Shown here piece after piece: positions 47,164 through 57,611 of a stretch of DNA of 64,000 bases. Position 1 is the stretch's first letter. The number at the start of each line of letters is the position of its first letter. Made by a program: the position numbers and the translations under genes. This stretch comes from Glycine soja (lineage: Eukaryota; Streptophyta; Magnoliopsida; Fabales; Fabaceae): positions 2,048,958-2,112,957 of the forward strand of contig NC_041008.1 of NCBI RefSeq assembly GCF_004193775.1, given 5' to 3'. The notes beneath the pieces were generated by a model that was given only the letters and a program-made list of their open reading frames with translations, searched no databases and was not told the DNA's origin.

Positions 47164-49952
47164 TGTCATACCCCATTTTTGACCCGTTTCTATTTCTTTT
47201 TTCTCGTCTTTTAAGCCGGAAATTTCCATCATTTCAGATGAAATTTCGGCAGGGAGGTATTTTAAAATACCTCATTTTTGTTTTGAAGACGACCCCTCTT
47301 TTATTTATTTATTTATCTTTTTTTATTATTATTCTTAGTTATTATTTTCTTCTTTTTTTCCTTTTATTAAGTGTTTTTATTATTTCCGTTTTTTATTAAT
47401 ATCTTTATTAGTATCTTCTTTTCGTTTTTTTTTTGTTTTTTTTATTTTATTTTATTTTATTTTTATTTTGCTGTTTTATATTTTGTTTTTTTTTCCTTTC
47501 CTTTTTTTTTCTTTTTTCTTTTCGGTTTTTTGGTCCAGGCCCAGAGGGGTGCCTCGTTTTTTCACCCTAATTCTGCCCTTTAAATGCTGCATTAATTACT
47601 GTGCGTGTCAGAGGAGTGAATACGGACAGTCAAAGCGCCGGAACAGCTAAGCCACCACCAGCCTCCCTCAGCGCCACCCTCCTCCTCCGTGAACCACCAC
47701 CATCGGCCAAGCCTACATCAGATCCGCTACCCAACACCACCAACCACAAGCACTGCGTCAAACACCCAACACCACCAACACAGCCTCCCTTAGGCCACCA
47801 CCCACCACCGTACAAATCAACCACAAAAAAAAACCAACAGAATCAAAATCCGACACACATTCAACACCACAGATTCGTATTCCATAACCACAAATCACAC
47901 GATTCGTACCCCAATCATCACACAGACCACGGAAACCGAACCGGCATAAACCAAAATAATACGAATCCAGAACCATACACTACACGGCCCTAACTCACCA
48001 GTCACCAACCCAAAGCCGTTTCAGCCCAGCCAAACACGAAGGAAAAGGGTAGGATCCTGTCCGTTTTGAGTTTAGATCTAGGCTTGCCGCGTTGAGTTTT
48101 TCGAAAACGAACCTCAGATTCATAACGAGTGAGTGAAGAGGGTTCGAGAGGTTTTAAAAAAGAGGGGGGGCTTGAGTTACTCCGGCACGGTGGCGCCGCC
48201 AGCGGCCGCCGCGCCGGGGAATGTTCATGGCCGCAGGGAACTTCGGAAGGGAAGAAAGAGAAGAGAGAAAAAGAAGAAGAGAGAGAAAGAGTTTTAAAAA
48301 AATGAAAGAAAACCGGCCTCAAGCCCTTATATAGAGGCTGGACCGGTTCGGTTTTTTCCTTGAACCAAACTGGTCCGGTTCTCCCCTTCTGGCCCAGTGG
48401 ACTCATCTCCGGCCCGCCTTCTTTTTTTTTTTCTCTTCTTCTTCTCTTTCGGATTCCTACTCTCACCCCCCCTCTTCCTTACTGCACCTTTTTTTTTTCT
48501 TTTTTTTTTACGCACCATATTTATTTATTTTATGTCTTGCATTTTTTATTTTATGCATCATATTTAATTTTATGCCTCGCATTTTTATTTTCTTTATTCA
48601 CTTTCCAGTACCATATCTATTTTACGTCTTGCATTTTATTTTCCAGTATCATATTTATTTTTTGTCTTGCACTTTTATTTTCTTTATTTTATGTACCCTA
48701 TTTATTTTTGCCTTGCATTTTTATTTTTATGTCTCGCATTCTTTTTTTAGTATCATATTTATTTTCTGTATTGCATTTTTATTTTCGTTTTATTTTATTT
48801 TCAACATCATACTTATTTTATGTCTTGCATTTTTTTATTTTATTTTGTTTATTTTTTATTTTATGCATCATATTTACTTTATGTCTTGCATTTTTTATTT
48901 ATTTTTAGCATCATGTTTATTTTATGACTTGCATTTTTATTTTCATTTTTTTTTATTTATTTCCAGCATTATATTTATTTTTATGTCTTGCATTTTATTT
49001 TCTTTATTTATTTTATGCACCATATGTATTTATTGTTTTGTATTTCATGCATTTTATTATTTCTTCTAGCATATTTATTTTAATGCATTTGCCATTTTTA
49101 TTTATTATTGCCAATTAGAATGTATCTAGGTCCAATGTAAATAAAAATAAAAAAAATGAGAATCTGCACCGACACTCACATTTATTTTTATGTTTTCCGC
49201 CGAGGACGATCATGTGATTTGAACCATATCCGAGGAAAAGGACCCTCACTTGATCCAACGTCATTTTAAGGGATCCGGCGCGTTTAGACTTATCTTTACA
49301 TAACTAAAAAAAAAAAAAAAAAAGTCAAAACCCAAAAACTTTCCATAATCAAAATTTCAAAAAAAGGGGTCAATCTTTATTCTTTCTTTCTTAATCAAAT
49401 CTTTAATCAATCTTTAATCAATCAAACTTTTTTTTTTTTTTTTAATTTAAAATCAATCGAACTCACTTCTTTTATTTCTTCTATGCCTTTTCGGCCTCTT
49501 ATCTTGCCTAAACTCTTCTTTTTCGAACTTTAAAATCAATCAAAACCAACCACTCGACTTTCTACCCCGAACTACATGATTTTGATCCCATTCGGGTATG
49601 TAGGCAAAAGACTTTGTCTTTCCAAATCAATAAAAATAAACAAAAAACTTTTTTCTCCTTTCTTTTAAACCTATCTCTTTAAATCTTTTCACACTTAAGC
49701 ATTTATTTCCAAACAAATAATCAATTTAGCATAAAGATAAAATAAGCAAGAGGTTCCTATAGAGTACTATAGACGTTTAGGGTGCTAGTACCTTCCCTTT
49801 GCGTAACCAACCCCCGGACCTTTTGATCTCTTAAAAACTAGGGTTTTTCGAGCTTTCTCCCTTTTCTTCGGAAAAATAAAAGATCGGTGGTGATCTTAAA
49901 AATTGTGAGTCAACGCTAATCAATAGCTTGATATCCAAAAATCACCGCGACA
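47164..49952 (-). mobile_element. Solo LTR (2,789 bp), probably Ty3/gypsy, with 5-bp target duplication
   Basis: The element runs from TGTCATACCCCATTTTTGAC to ATCACCGCGACA, so it has TG...CA ends in both orientations. ATGTG directly flanks both ends (47159-47163 and 49953-49957), the 5-bp duplication left by retroviral-type integrases. No internal retrotransposon domain is present, so it is a solo LTR left by LTR-LTR recombination. The only good TATA box (CTATATAAGGG, near 48334-48324) is on the minus strand, suggesting the element reads from right to left, starting TGTCGCGGTG. The size suggests a large-LTR lineage such as Tat/Ogre, by inference only. Confidence 0.88.
48520..49090 (-). repeat. 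Degenerate T-rich tandem array inside the solo LTR
   Basis: Units of roughly 40-55 bp repeat about a dozen times. Each contains variants of TTTATGTCTTGCATTTTTAT and GCATCATATTTATTT. Spacing and sequence are irregular, so this is an old array. Long hydrophobic frames across it are artefacts of the TTT and ATT content. Confidence 0.75.
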
Positions 49953-50330
49953 ATGTGGTCATCATAGAATATTAATTTGTAGTACCATATAATATATAAT
50001 AACCGGTTAATATTTTAAATATATAAAAAATATCAGTGAGCAAATTACTGATGGATAATCCATCGATAATGTGTAAAATAATTAATGCATTCGTTGTCTG
50101 TTTCCGACGGATAATCCGCCGGTAATAGTATCGACGGATATTCTATTGGAAAACATAGTTACACTATTACATCATTACTATCGGATAATCCGTCATAAAC
50201 AAATGGCAGCATCACCGGCGAATTATCCATCAGAAACAACAAATATCATTATCGATCAATAATCTATCGGAACTTTCTAAAGGATACCTTCCATCGGTTA
50301 TTTCTGACAAATAAGTTTAACAAAATTTGA

Positions 50331-51343
50331 GCTCACTTGTTTATAAAGATGAATAAAAGGTATTTGAAATGTATTTGATAAACTCATATTTTAAGGTATT
50401 ACATTAGTGGTATTAGAGCAATTTGTCCTATTAAGACTGAGCTGCAGACTTGTCCATGTTTGTGTTATGTGCTCTTACATTTTTGTGGAGACAAGAATGT
50501 TAGATAAATGATTGTGACTTTTTGAGTAAGGAATTATTTGTGTTTGTTGATGTGTGTACACATTAAATGGTGCATAATAACAAGTTGTTCGTGCCAGTAT
50601 ATTCTTGCATTGGTTACTATGGTAACAATTCGGTATTAGTTAATATATGTATGGATTTGAGATGTGATGTCATTAAAAGATATACAACATCTTAAGGATG
50701 GTAAAAATTCGGTATTATTTAATATATGTTGTCATAAAATAATATGGCACGTTGATATTTTTTTTGTATGTACAATGGTCACACTAAGGTTCAAATCTAG
50801 TGGGTTTGATGCAGATATAATTCATTTATAATAAAATCTCATTAATTAATTTTTTTGAAATATTATTTTTTATCTATGTTATTTTGTTTTTACATATTTG
50901 TTATGCAGATAGAATACAATAAAGACTTATGAAAATATTAATAAACTTAAACAACACATTCAATGAGTTAAATATAAGTGGTGGTGTAATTAAATTGACC
51001 AATGTGTAAATGCTTCATCATAATTTTATTTGATAAATGATAGTTGAAAAAGAAAAGGTCAACAATGTAACAATTAAAAGTACATAGCAACAAATCACTT
51101 TATTTACGTAAAAATCAAATTAGATGCAAATGTAATTAAGAATATATAGAGGACCCATTTATTAGCCACTAAACAAAAAGTTATCCAAGAGAGGAATTGT
51201 GTTACATTGATTTTAATTGCTTGAGATAAAAAAATGTAGTTAACACTAGAGTTAATTAATGAAATGAAAATAATTAAAGAATAAAGAAGCACAATCATTA
51301 CTTTTAATTAATTTATATTGCTTGATTTTGCAACTCATTACTT
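50331..51343. other. Spacer between the CACTA remnant and the pectinesterase gene
   Basis: AT-rich. TGGTATTAGAGC at 50408-50419 differs by one base from the initiator-Met primer-binding site typical of plant LTR elements, but no LTR could be placed before it. The last few hundred bases are the 3' region of the pectinesterase. No gene is seen. Confidence 0.4.
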
Positions 51344-53656
51344 TTATTGCCAATTAAGTATTGTCTTTTTGTGCCTATGGTGTTTGGGCACGCCAGGAAA
51401 GCAAGGAATTCCAGTAACCTCAATCCAATCAGTTCCATGAAAAAACTTAGATGGTGAGAACCAACGTGCAGCTTTTGAATTGAGGTTCCAAATCCCAGCC
51501 CATTTCACACGCTTGGATTTGTCTGAACCGGGGCCAATGTTGTGGTACTCGGCATAGAAGCAAGTATCCATACCAGAAGGACCCTCTGGTCCTTGCCATG
51601 GCAAATACCCATCAGCGTCAATCAAATCATCAATGTATGTGTCCATGATGATGGTCCTAGAGTAATTCTTCCATGGACGAGCTAGGTAAGCCTTGTTCTC
51701 AAATCTCACAGAGTAGAACTCAGGGTCAGACACAATGGATCCCCCTTGGATTACTATTCCAGATGGTTGTTGTCTCTCTTTTCTACCTTGTGCAGTCACA
51801 ATGCATTGTTGGTTCTCCATTGGCTTTCGGACCACGAAAGTGCAATTTTGAAAAACAGCTAGTGCATTACCGAACACAAAGTCGATGGTACCTGAAATGG
51901 TGCAATCTCTATAGAATTGACGCATGGTGTGTGCATAAAGTGTGTCTTGATACCCATCCATTGAGCAATTGTAAAAGATGGACTTGTCTGCTTGGACTCT
52001 CAATGCCACCGCTTGATGCTTATGAGGTCCAGCAGAATTCTCAAACCCCATATTGATGGCCACAAAGTGATCTCCTTGAATAGCTGCATGCATAAAGTAG
52101 TTAATTTATTTATTTGAATAAAAAATTCCCTTGAATTACAAATGGTTTATTTTTAATTTTTTTGTTTAATTAAATTTTGTAAATGTATCTTTTATTAATT
52201 TATTCATTTTGGGGCGGGTTAAAGGTGTTTTCAAATAAAAACTGTGGACCTTAAAATGTTAAGTAAGGAAAGGACTTTTCAAAGAGTTTATTCAAGTTGA
52301 AGAACATGACATATGATATTTTTAAAAACTTCAGAGTTTTATGGAGAAACTTATCAAATTTAGTTTTTTTAATCTCATTTTAGTAAGCTTCAAAGTTTGA
52401 CTCAAGAATAAGGTTTCATTTAATAAATTTATTAAATAAGTTTTTAATTATGTTTTTTTTACCCAAATTCACACGAGTAATAAATTTAGTTTTTTTTAAT
52501 CTCATTTTGATAAGCTTCACTGTTTGACTCATGAATAAGGTTTCATTTAATAAATTTATTGGATAAGTTATTAATTAATTTTTTTTTTTACTCAAATGCA
52601 TAGGAGTAGTAAGTTAATTAAGTTGATAATCACGAAAAGAGACATACCGACAGTGGCAGTTCTATATGTGTTCGTTCCATCTATGAAGTTTTTGTTACCA
52701 GATATTCGTGTCTTTTTTCCCCCTTCACCAATAAACACCACATGGGTCATTTTCTTTGTAACTTCAACATACTCTTGGTAAACGCCTTCCTTGATGTAGA
52801 TCACAAATGGCTTTCGGTTTTTCTCAGGCACTTGCTTCAATGCCTCATTGATGCTTTTGAAATCTCCACTACCATCTATGGCTACAGTAACATTAGGCTT
52901 GCGTTTGAATGGACTTGCATTTTCATTAAGGAGTCTATGTTGATCAACCCATGACGGAAGCTCAGAATCTTGAAGGAGGCGACGCCCAAATGATTTTGTG
53001 ATATTCCAATCATTAACAGTGTCAGCCAAATCTGTTACAATGGCAAGGGCATTGCTGCTCATATGCATGCCTATCGTCAACAAATCCTTCATCTTTTTGC
53101 CAGCATCACTAGTGGTGTTCTCAAACCCATCCAAGCAAGTATCTTGGTATGTAACCGCACCACTAAGCCAAACTTTTAAATTCATGAGGATTTTGTCAAC
53201 ATTTATGAGGTTAAACTCATTTATTCCATCAAGTGACCTTGTTAATTCCCCAATAGAAAGATCCATGAGTTGCTTGCAAGTGTCAAGTGCCATCTTGGCT
53301 CTGGGTTCCTCCTCAATCTCATGCAAAATATTAGTTTCTTTGAGTTTATCACCAATTTTTGTAATGGTGATGTTGAAGAAAATTTTGATGAGTTCTTTTG
53401 GATCTGTGGTATTTCCAGCCCCAGCTATAAGGCTTTCCTCGCATTCTTTCTCATAATTTGTGGGATGACAAAGGGTTTGGACGGCTTTTATGGAAGAAGC
53501 AACATGATTTTTCTTGTTGTCCTCTATATCATTGTTGGAACCATTCTCATTGAGATTGACCCCAATTGTGACCGCCACAACCATAGCCACCAACAATAAG
53601 GTTGAGACGCCAATGATGGCGATTCTCTTTCCTTTCCCTGCATTTCCCTCGGACAT
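51344..53656 (-). CDS. Pectinesterase with N-terminal pectinesterase-inhibitor-like prodomain
   Basis: It removes methyl esters from cell-wall homogalacturonan. Two exons on the minus strand (53656-52648 and 52083-51344) encode 582 residues. A membrane segment at residues ~12-33 serves as signal anchor. The PMEI-like prodomain spans ~55-210. The processing motif RRLL is at 225-228, with a second RLLN at 241-244. The catalytic domain follows from ~255. All family active-site residues are present: Q360, Q382, D383 (GYQDTLY), D404 (GTIDFVFG), R472 and W474 (LARPW). Their spacing (22, 1, 21, 68, 2) equals that of characterised plant enzymes. Family proproteins are cleaved at RRLL in the Golgi before export. 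The intron position (phase 1) is usual. The gene looks intact. Confidence 0.94.
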
Positions 53657-53829
53657 TTTAACTAGCTCCTGTCATAAATGAATATTTATGTAAAATTAGT
53701 TAATATGACAAGTAATGACCATAATATTCCTCTGCACTAATTAAGAATGGGCATGCTTTTAAACTCTAAACATGGCTTATTTGATTTTGATTCTTTTTTT
53801 TCATCTCTATAATTGTTTTTAAAAAAAAC

Positions 53830-53839
53830 TTTATATAGT
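53830..53839 (-). promoter_or_regulatory. TATA box of the pectinesterase gene
   Basis: On the minus strand the sequence reads CTATATAAAG, about 175 bp before the ATG at 53656. It lies just outside the start of the 2.3 kb duplication, so the second copy of the duplication lacks it. Confidence 0.5.
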
Positions 53840-53917
53840 CGCTTGGTTATAACATGTCATGCAACTACTCATGTCGCACCACCAACCATTTTGATGTGAC
53901 ATGTAACAGGGTATAAC

Positions 53918-56230
53918 GAAAAGCATATAACATCGTCATCAAGTAACTATAGACACAATTTTTTAAAAGATCGAAATCTAATAATAAGAAAGTCACATTT
54001 ACATAAAATATAAATATATTGTATTCCTCAAATTAACTTGTATAGTAATTTATGCACGTACTATGTGACACAAGGATCTTCACGTAGAGAAGTCAAGGGA
54101 AATGGGATCGTTGGGGCGATGGCTACTTTTTGCCAAATTCCATTGAAGAATATGTTTCTGTAGTTTGGGGATACAATGTAAAGTGTTATTTATACATACA
54201 AAAAATGATATTGAACACCTAATACAGTTGAATCATTCAAATGGAATTTGTGGTTTGTTAAAATGCTAAAAATCATATTTTCTAAAATAAGAAAGGGAGA
54301 GAGGGAATGTAAAGACCACATTATGTATATGGTTAGCCTTTATGACTTGTTTTTGACAAATTTTATGCTAATCCATCAAGTTATAACCTTGATTTACGTT
54401 CTACCAGTAGTAAATGCGGTATGAGACAAGGTCTATAGTTGGTACTACAATATACACCAATCTTAAATACGGGTTACAAATTGGAAATTTTCTTACTTTC
54501 ATTCACTCTTAAACGTCTACAATAAGAAAATCATCAAACAAATAGTTTTTTATTTGAATATGAAATAATTAATATAATATATTTTTATTATATATAGTTA
54601 TTATCTTTGTATAATTTTTTTAATATTTTTTTCATATGCGTACACTTAAAAAATGACCAAAGTTTAAAATTAAGGAACAACTTTTGTTTGTACACAAACA
54701 TTTCCTTAAGACAAGTTAGCAAATGCTCCATAAACATCTAACTATAATTTTAAACTAGAGTAAAATACACTAACATTCAATGAGATTTCGTGAAATTACA
54801 TAAAATTTTTCTCATTTTTTAATATTTACAATAACGTACCTCCCTTATATGGGAGGATGGTGTAATGTTTTCCCGGCAATTAAGGGCAGCTATTGTAGTG
54901 TATAAGGTGTATGGATATATATTTTCAAAAAATTAGGGGGTTAGTGTAGGAGTAGATAAAAATAGGAGAAATTTGTATAATTTCACGAAACTTTAGGGAC
55001 AATTAGTATAATTTACTTTTTAAACTAATATGTTTATTTAACACGTGTCTTCTTAAACTTTAGGTGTATTGGTATGAATATTTAATATTTTAAACAATAT
55101 GAATATTAGATATAATTTTTTCATATTTCAAAATAAATGCTATTAGATGTATGGTCAGGGTAAGGTGTATCACCTTATGAGTGATGTATGGCTATTAAAA
55201 TTGATTTGATATAGAAGGTAATTTTAACTTGTAAACTATGGGTAAAATTAACCTAGAATAAAAGTTTTTATATTTTTTATTTGACCCTTGCTACTTTGTG
55301 TTTTATCTTTTTGTAGAATCTGTCTTTGATCTCTCAAATTTATAATGTTTGGTTTTAGTCCCTCTAAAAATTTGTCCATTTTTTTGTCCTTCTAATATTG
55401 AAGCGCACCACTTTTTATCTTTGATGTGGCTTAGATAATACTTTATAGAGAGACAAAAAGTTGTTTAAATAATACTTGAGGGGATAAAAGTGATACATTA
55501 TAAAATTAGAAACATGAAAAACAAACCAAATTTTTTTAATAGACTAAAACTAAACTTCAAAAGTTTTATAGAGAACAAAAACATGTATTACCATATTATT
55601 ATTTAATCTCTTTCACATTGAAAAGCTAACGCTCTGAATCTCACAATTTCAAACTCAGATTTATGTTTCATTTTTTCTATTAAAAGTGATTGATTAATAA
55701 ATATCAAACAAGTTACACATTTATATTTGCTAATAAAAGAAAAACAGGGAAATTCTTCGTAAACGAAGTTCCTCCATGAGGGAACCATTTGCCCCGATCT
55801 GTTGTTTAGGAATACAATGAGTAAAATAAAATTGAGATATCTATAGATGGGCCACAAGAAAACTACATGAATCAACTTGACAACCGCATCCAATCTAAAG
55901 CCATAAAGCATACAATTTGCAAGTCATTTTCACTTATATGTTGTTCAACAACATGCATATTTTTATCCAATATTTGACTTGTTACTTGCACTTGGACTCC
56001 AATAATGCTTCATCAAACTTTATTACTTTAAACAATTTGGTGCTCCAAAGGAATTGTCTCTTGGTGTCAATAATCCTAATTTTTGTACAAGAATTATTTC
56101 AATTTTTTGTAAAGATAAACATAGAAACACATTGGGGTTCTAATTTTGTTTCCAAATTTATACAAATGAAAATTATTAATAGACTTAAATTTGAAATTTC
56201 AAATAAATAAATGAGATAAAAAGATTTGAG
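53918..56230 (+). repeat. 2.3 kb direct duplication, copy A
   Basis: Starting at GAAAAGCATATAACATCGTC, this segment aligns with 57612-60474 almost base for base through to ATAAAAAGATTTGAG. The match shows scattered substitutions and small indels and is clearly recent compared with other repeats here. It contains no gene. It begins about 260 bp upstream of the pectinesterase start, so it may include distal promoter. Copy A has no MITE at the site where copy B does (around 55435). The ends lack TG...CA and flanking target repeats, so it is not an LTR pair. Confidence 0.9.
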
Positions 56231-57611
56231 CTAGAAAAGTATTCAACAATGTTGATGAAAATTACAATGGAAAACAAACACTAAATTTTTTTATTGAGCA
56301 AGAATGATAGTGGGTGAATTAGTAGGTAATGTTATTGGAAGACTAATGTATGATTGATAGTAAAATGTCACTAGTAGAAATTATATTTTATTAATTAACA
56401 ATAGTTTATAAAATATTTAAGTTAATTTAATGTAATAATGTTATGTTTTGCATAAGTATAGACAATGATTTGCAATTAATTTATCAATTTTATATTTCTC
56501 ATGTGTTTTCTTATTACTTTTATAAATAATTGTTTTTTCTATTCATTAAATTAGCTAATTTGAAAATACTTGAAATTTCATAATTCTAATGTTATATCTT
56601 AGTAATATCATTCTTCTTGACTTGCATTACTTTGAGTTTTCTAAAATGTAGATTTTTTTTGTGTGTTTGTTTTTTTATCGAATCAAAGATAGATATAGTA
56701 AGAGTTTGCAACAATTTATGCATCATGCTTAAATAATTGAGTTAGACTCCTTGATATTTTCATGTTTTTTCCCATCAAAATTTATCATATTTCATATTTC
56801 ATCTTTAAATGTTTAAGATTTTTTTCAAACAAACATAAATATCTCATTTAAAGGAGATAAAGAAGCAATGTCCACTTTTATAAAAGGAGGAAAAAATTAT
56901 AAATGTAATAGTTATTTCAAGAAAGAAGATTTATAAAATCTTGTCATTTTTTCTCTACACTGATTCTCTTTCTCTTAGAGGACATCTCAAACTTGATTAC
57001 TAGTTATCAAGGAGATTGCATACAAAGGAGCTTTTTTTTAGAATATTCCAGTCTTTGTTGTTGAGTGTTGGAGTTGGAGCATTCCGATAGTAAGAGCATT
57101 CCCCAAGGGCGTTAGGAATCAGAATCAAACAATTCCACTCATCGTTAGCTTAAACATGTGCAGCCTCGACACAGCTGCTCATTTATCTCTCGCTGGCGCG
57201 CACGCACGCACCCAAATCAACTTAACTAGGGCTTGCCTTTCTCCTTTCTCACTGCACCCATCGTTTCACTCTCCCAACTGTAAGTTCAACTTCTCACTAT
57301 CTCAGCTCATAATGCGGTTGAAAATCATGTGTGATTTCTCGAATGTCGCGTATGTTTTCGTTTTTGCGATTTGCTGCATGTGCTAAGAGATGCATTGTTC
57401 GAGGGTTTATCTGTTTGCCAGCCAAATGTGGTTGTTCTTGTGTCTGATTTAGGGGTTTGGTGACTATTGTTTGTGATACTTCGAGAAATTTTGTTAATAA
57501 CTCAGTGAACGGCGTATTAACTTAGAAAATTGGCAATCAAAACTCTGAAGTTGCTGATGATAACTTGTGTCCCTGACTGTTTGCTATTATTGCTGTTTCT
57601 TTTTTGAATAT
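56231..57611 (+). other. Spacer between duplication copies, with a 5'-leader-like segment
   Basis: 56231-57050 is AT-rich with nothing recognised. From about 57120 the sequence becomes gene-like: a CGCGCACGCACGCACCC stretch, ACTAGGGCTTGCC, and a pyrimidine-rich leader ending ACTG|GTAAGTTC-like near 57281. The sequence after that looks like a first intron. No coding exon follows before copy B begins. It could be the orphaned 5' end of a gene interrupted by the duplicated segment; the gene cannot be named. Confidence 0.4.

Larger units (their letters stand above)
44016..50315 (+). mobile_element. Decayed CACTA (En/Spm) transposon, split by a solo LTR
   Basis: A CACTACAAGAAAA terminus starts at 44016 and is followed by subterminal sequence rich in GACGGA/TCCGTC motifs. 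Transposase relics on the plus strand lie at 46085-46797. A second cluster of subterminal motifs (GGATAATCCGTC and variants, about six copies) lies at 50050-50310 and looks like the other end. No TTTCTTGTAGTG right terminus was found, so that end is lost or further away. The solo LTR at 47164-49952 interrupts the element. The right boundary given is where the subterminal motifs stop. Confidence 0.65.

Noticed and set aside
47601..48466. Proline/threonine-rich and basic frames in the GC-richer part of the LTR
   Set aside because: Located entirely within the solo LTR between matching target duplications; no domain and no codon bias.
48360..49118. Long hydrophobic frames (Phe, Leu, Ile rich) that look like membrane proteins
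   Set aside because: They come from a T-rich tandem array inside the solo LTR and overlap in several frames.
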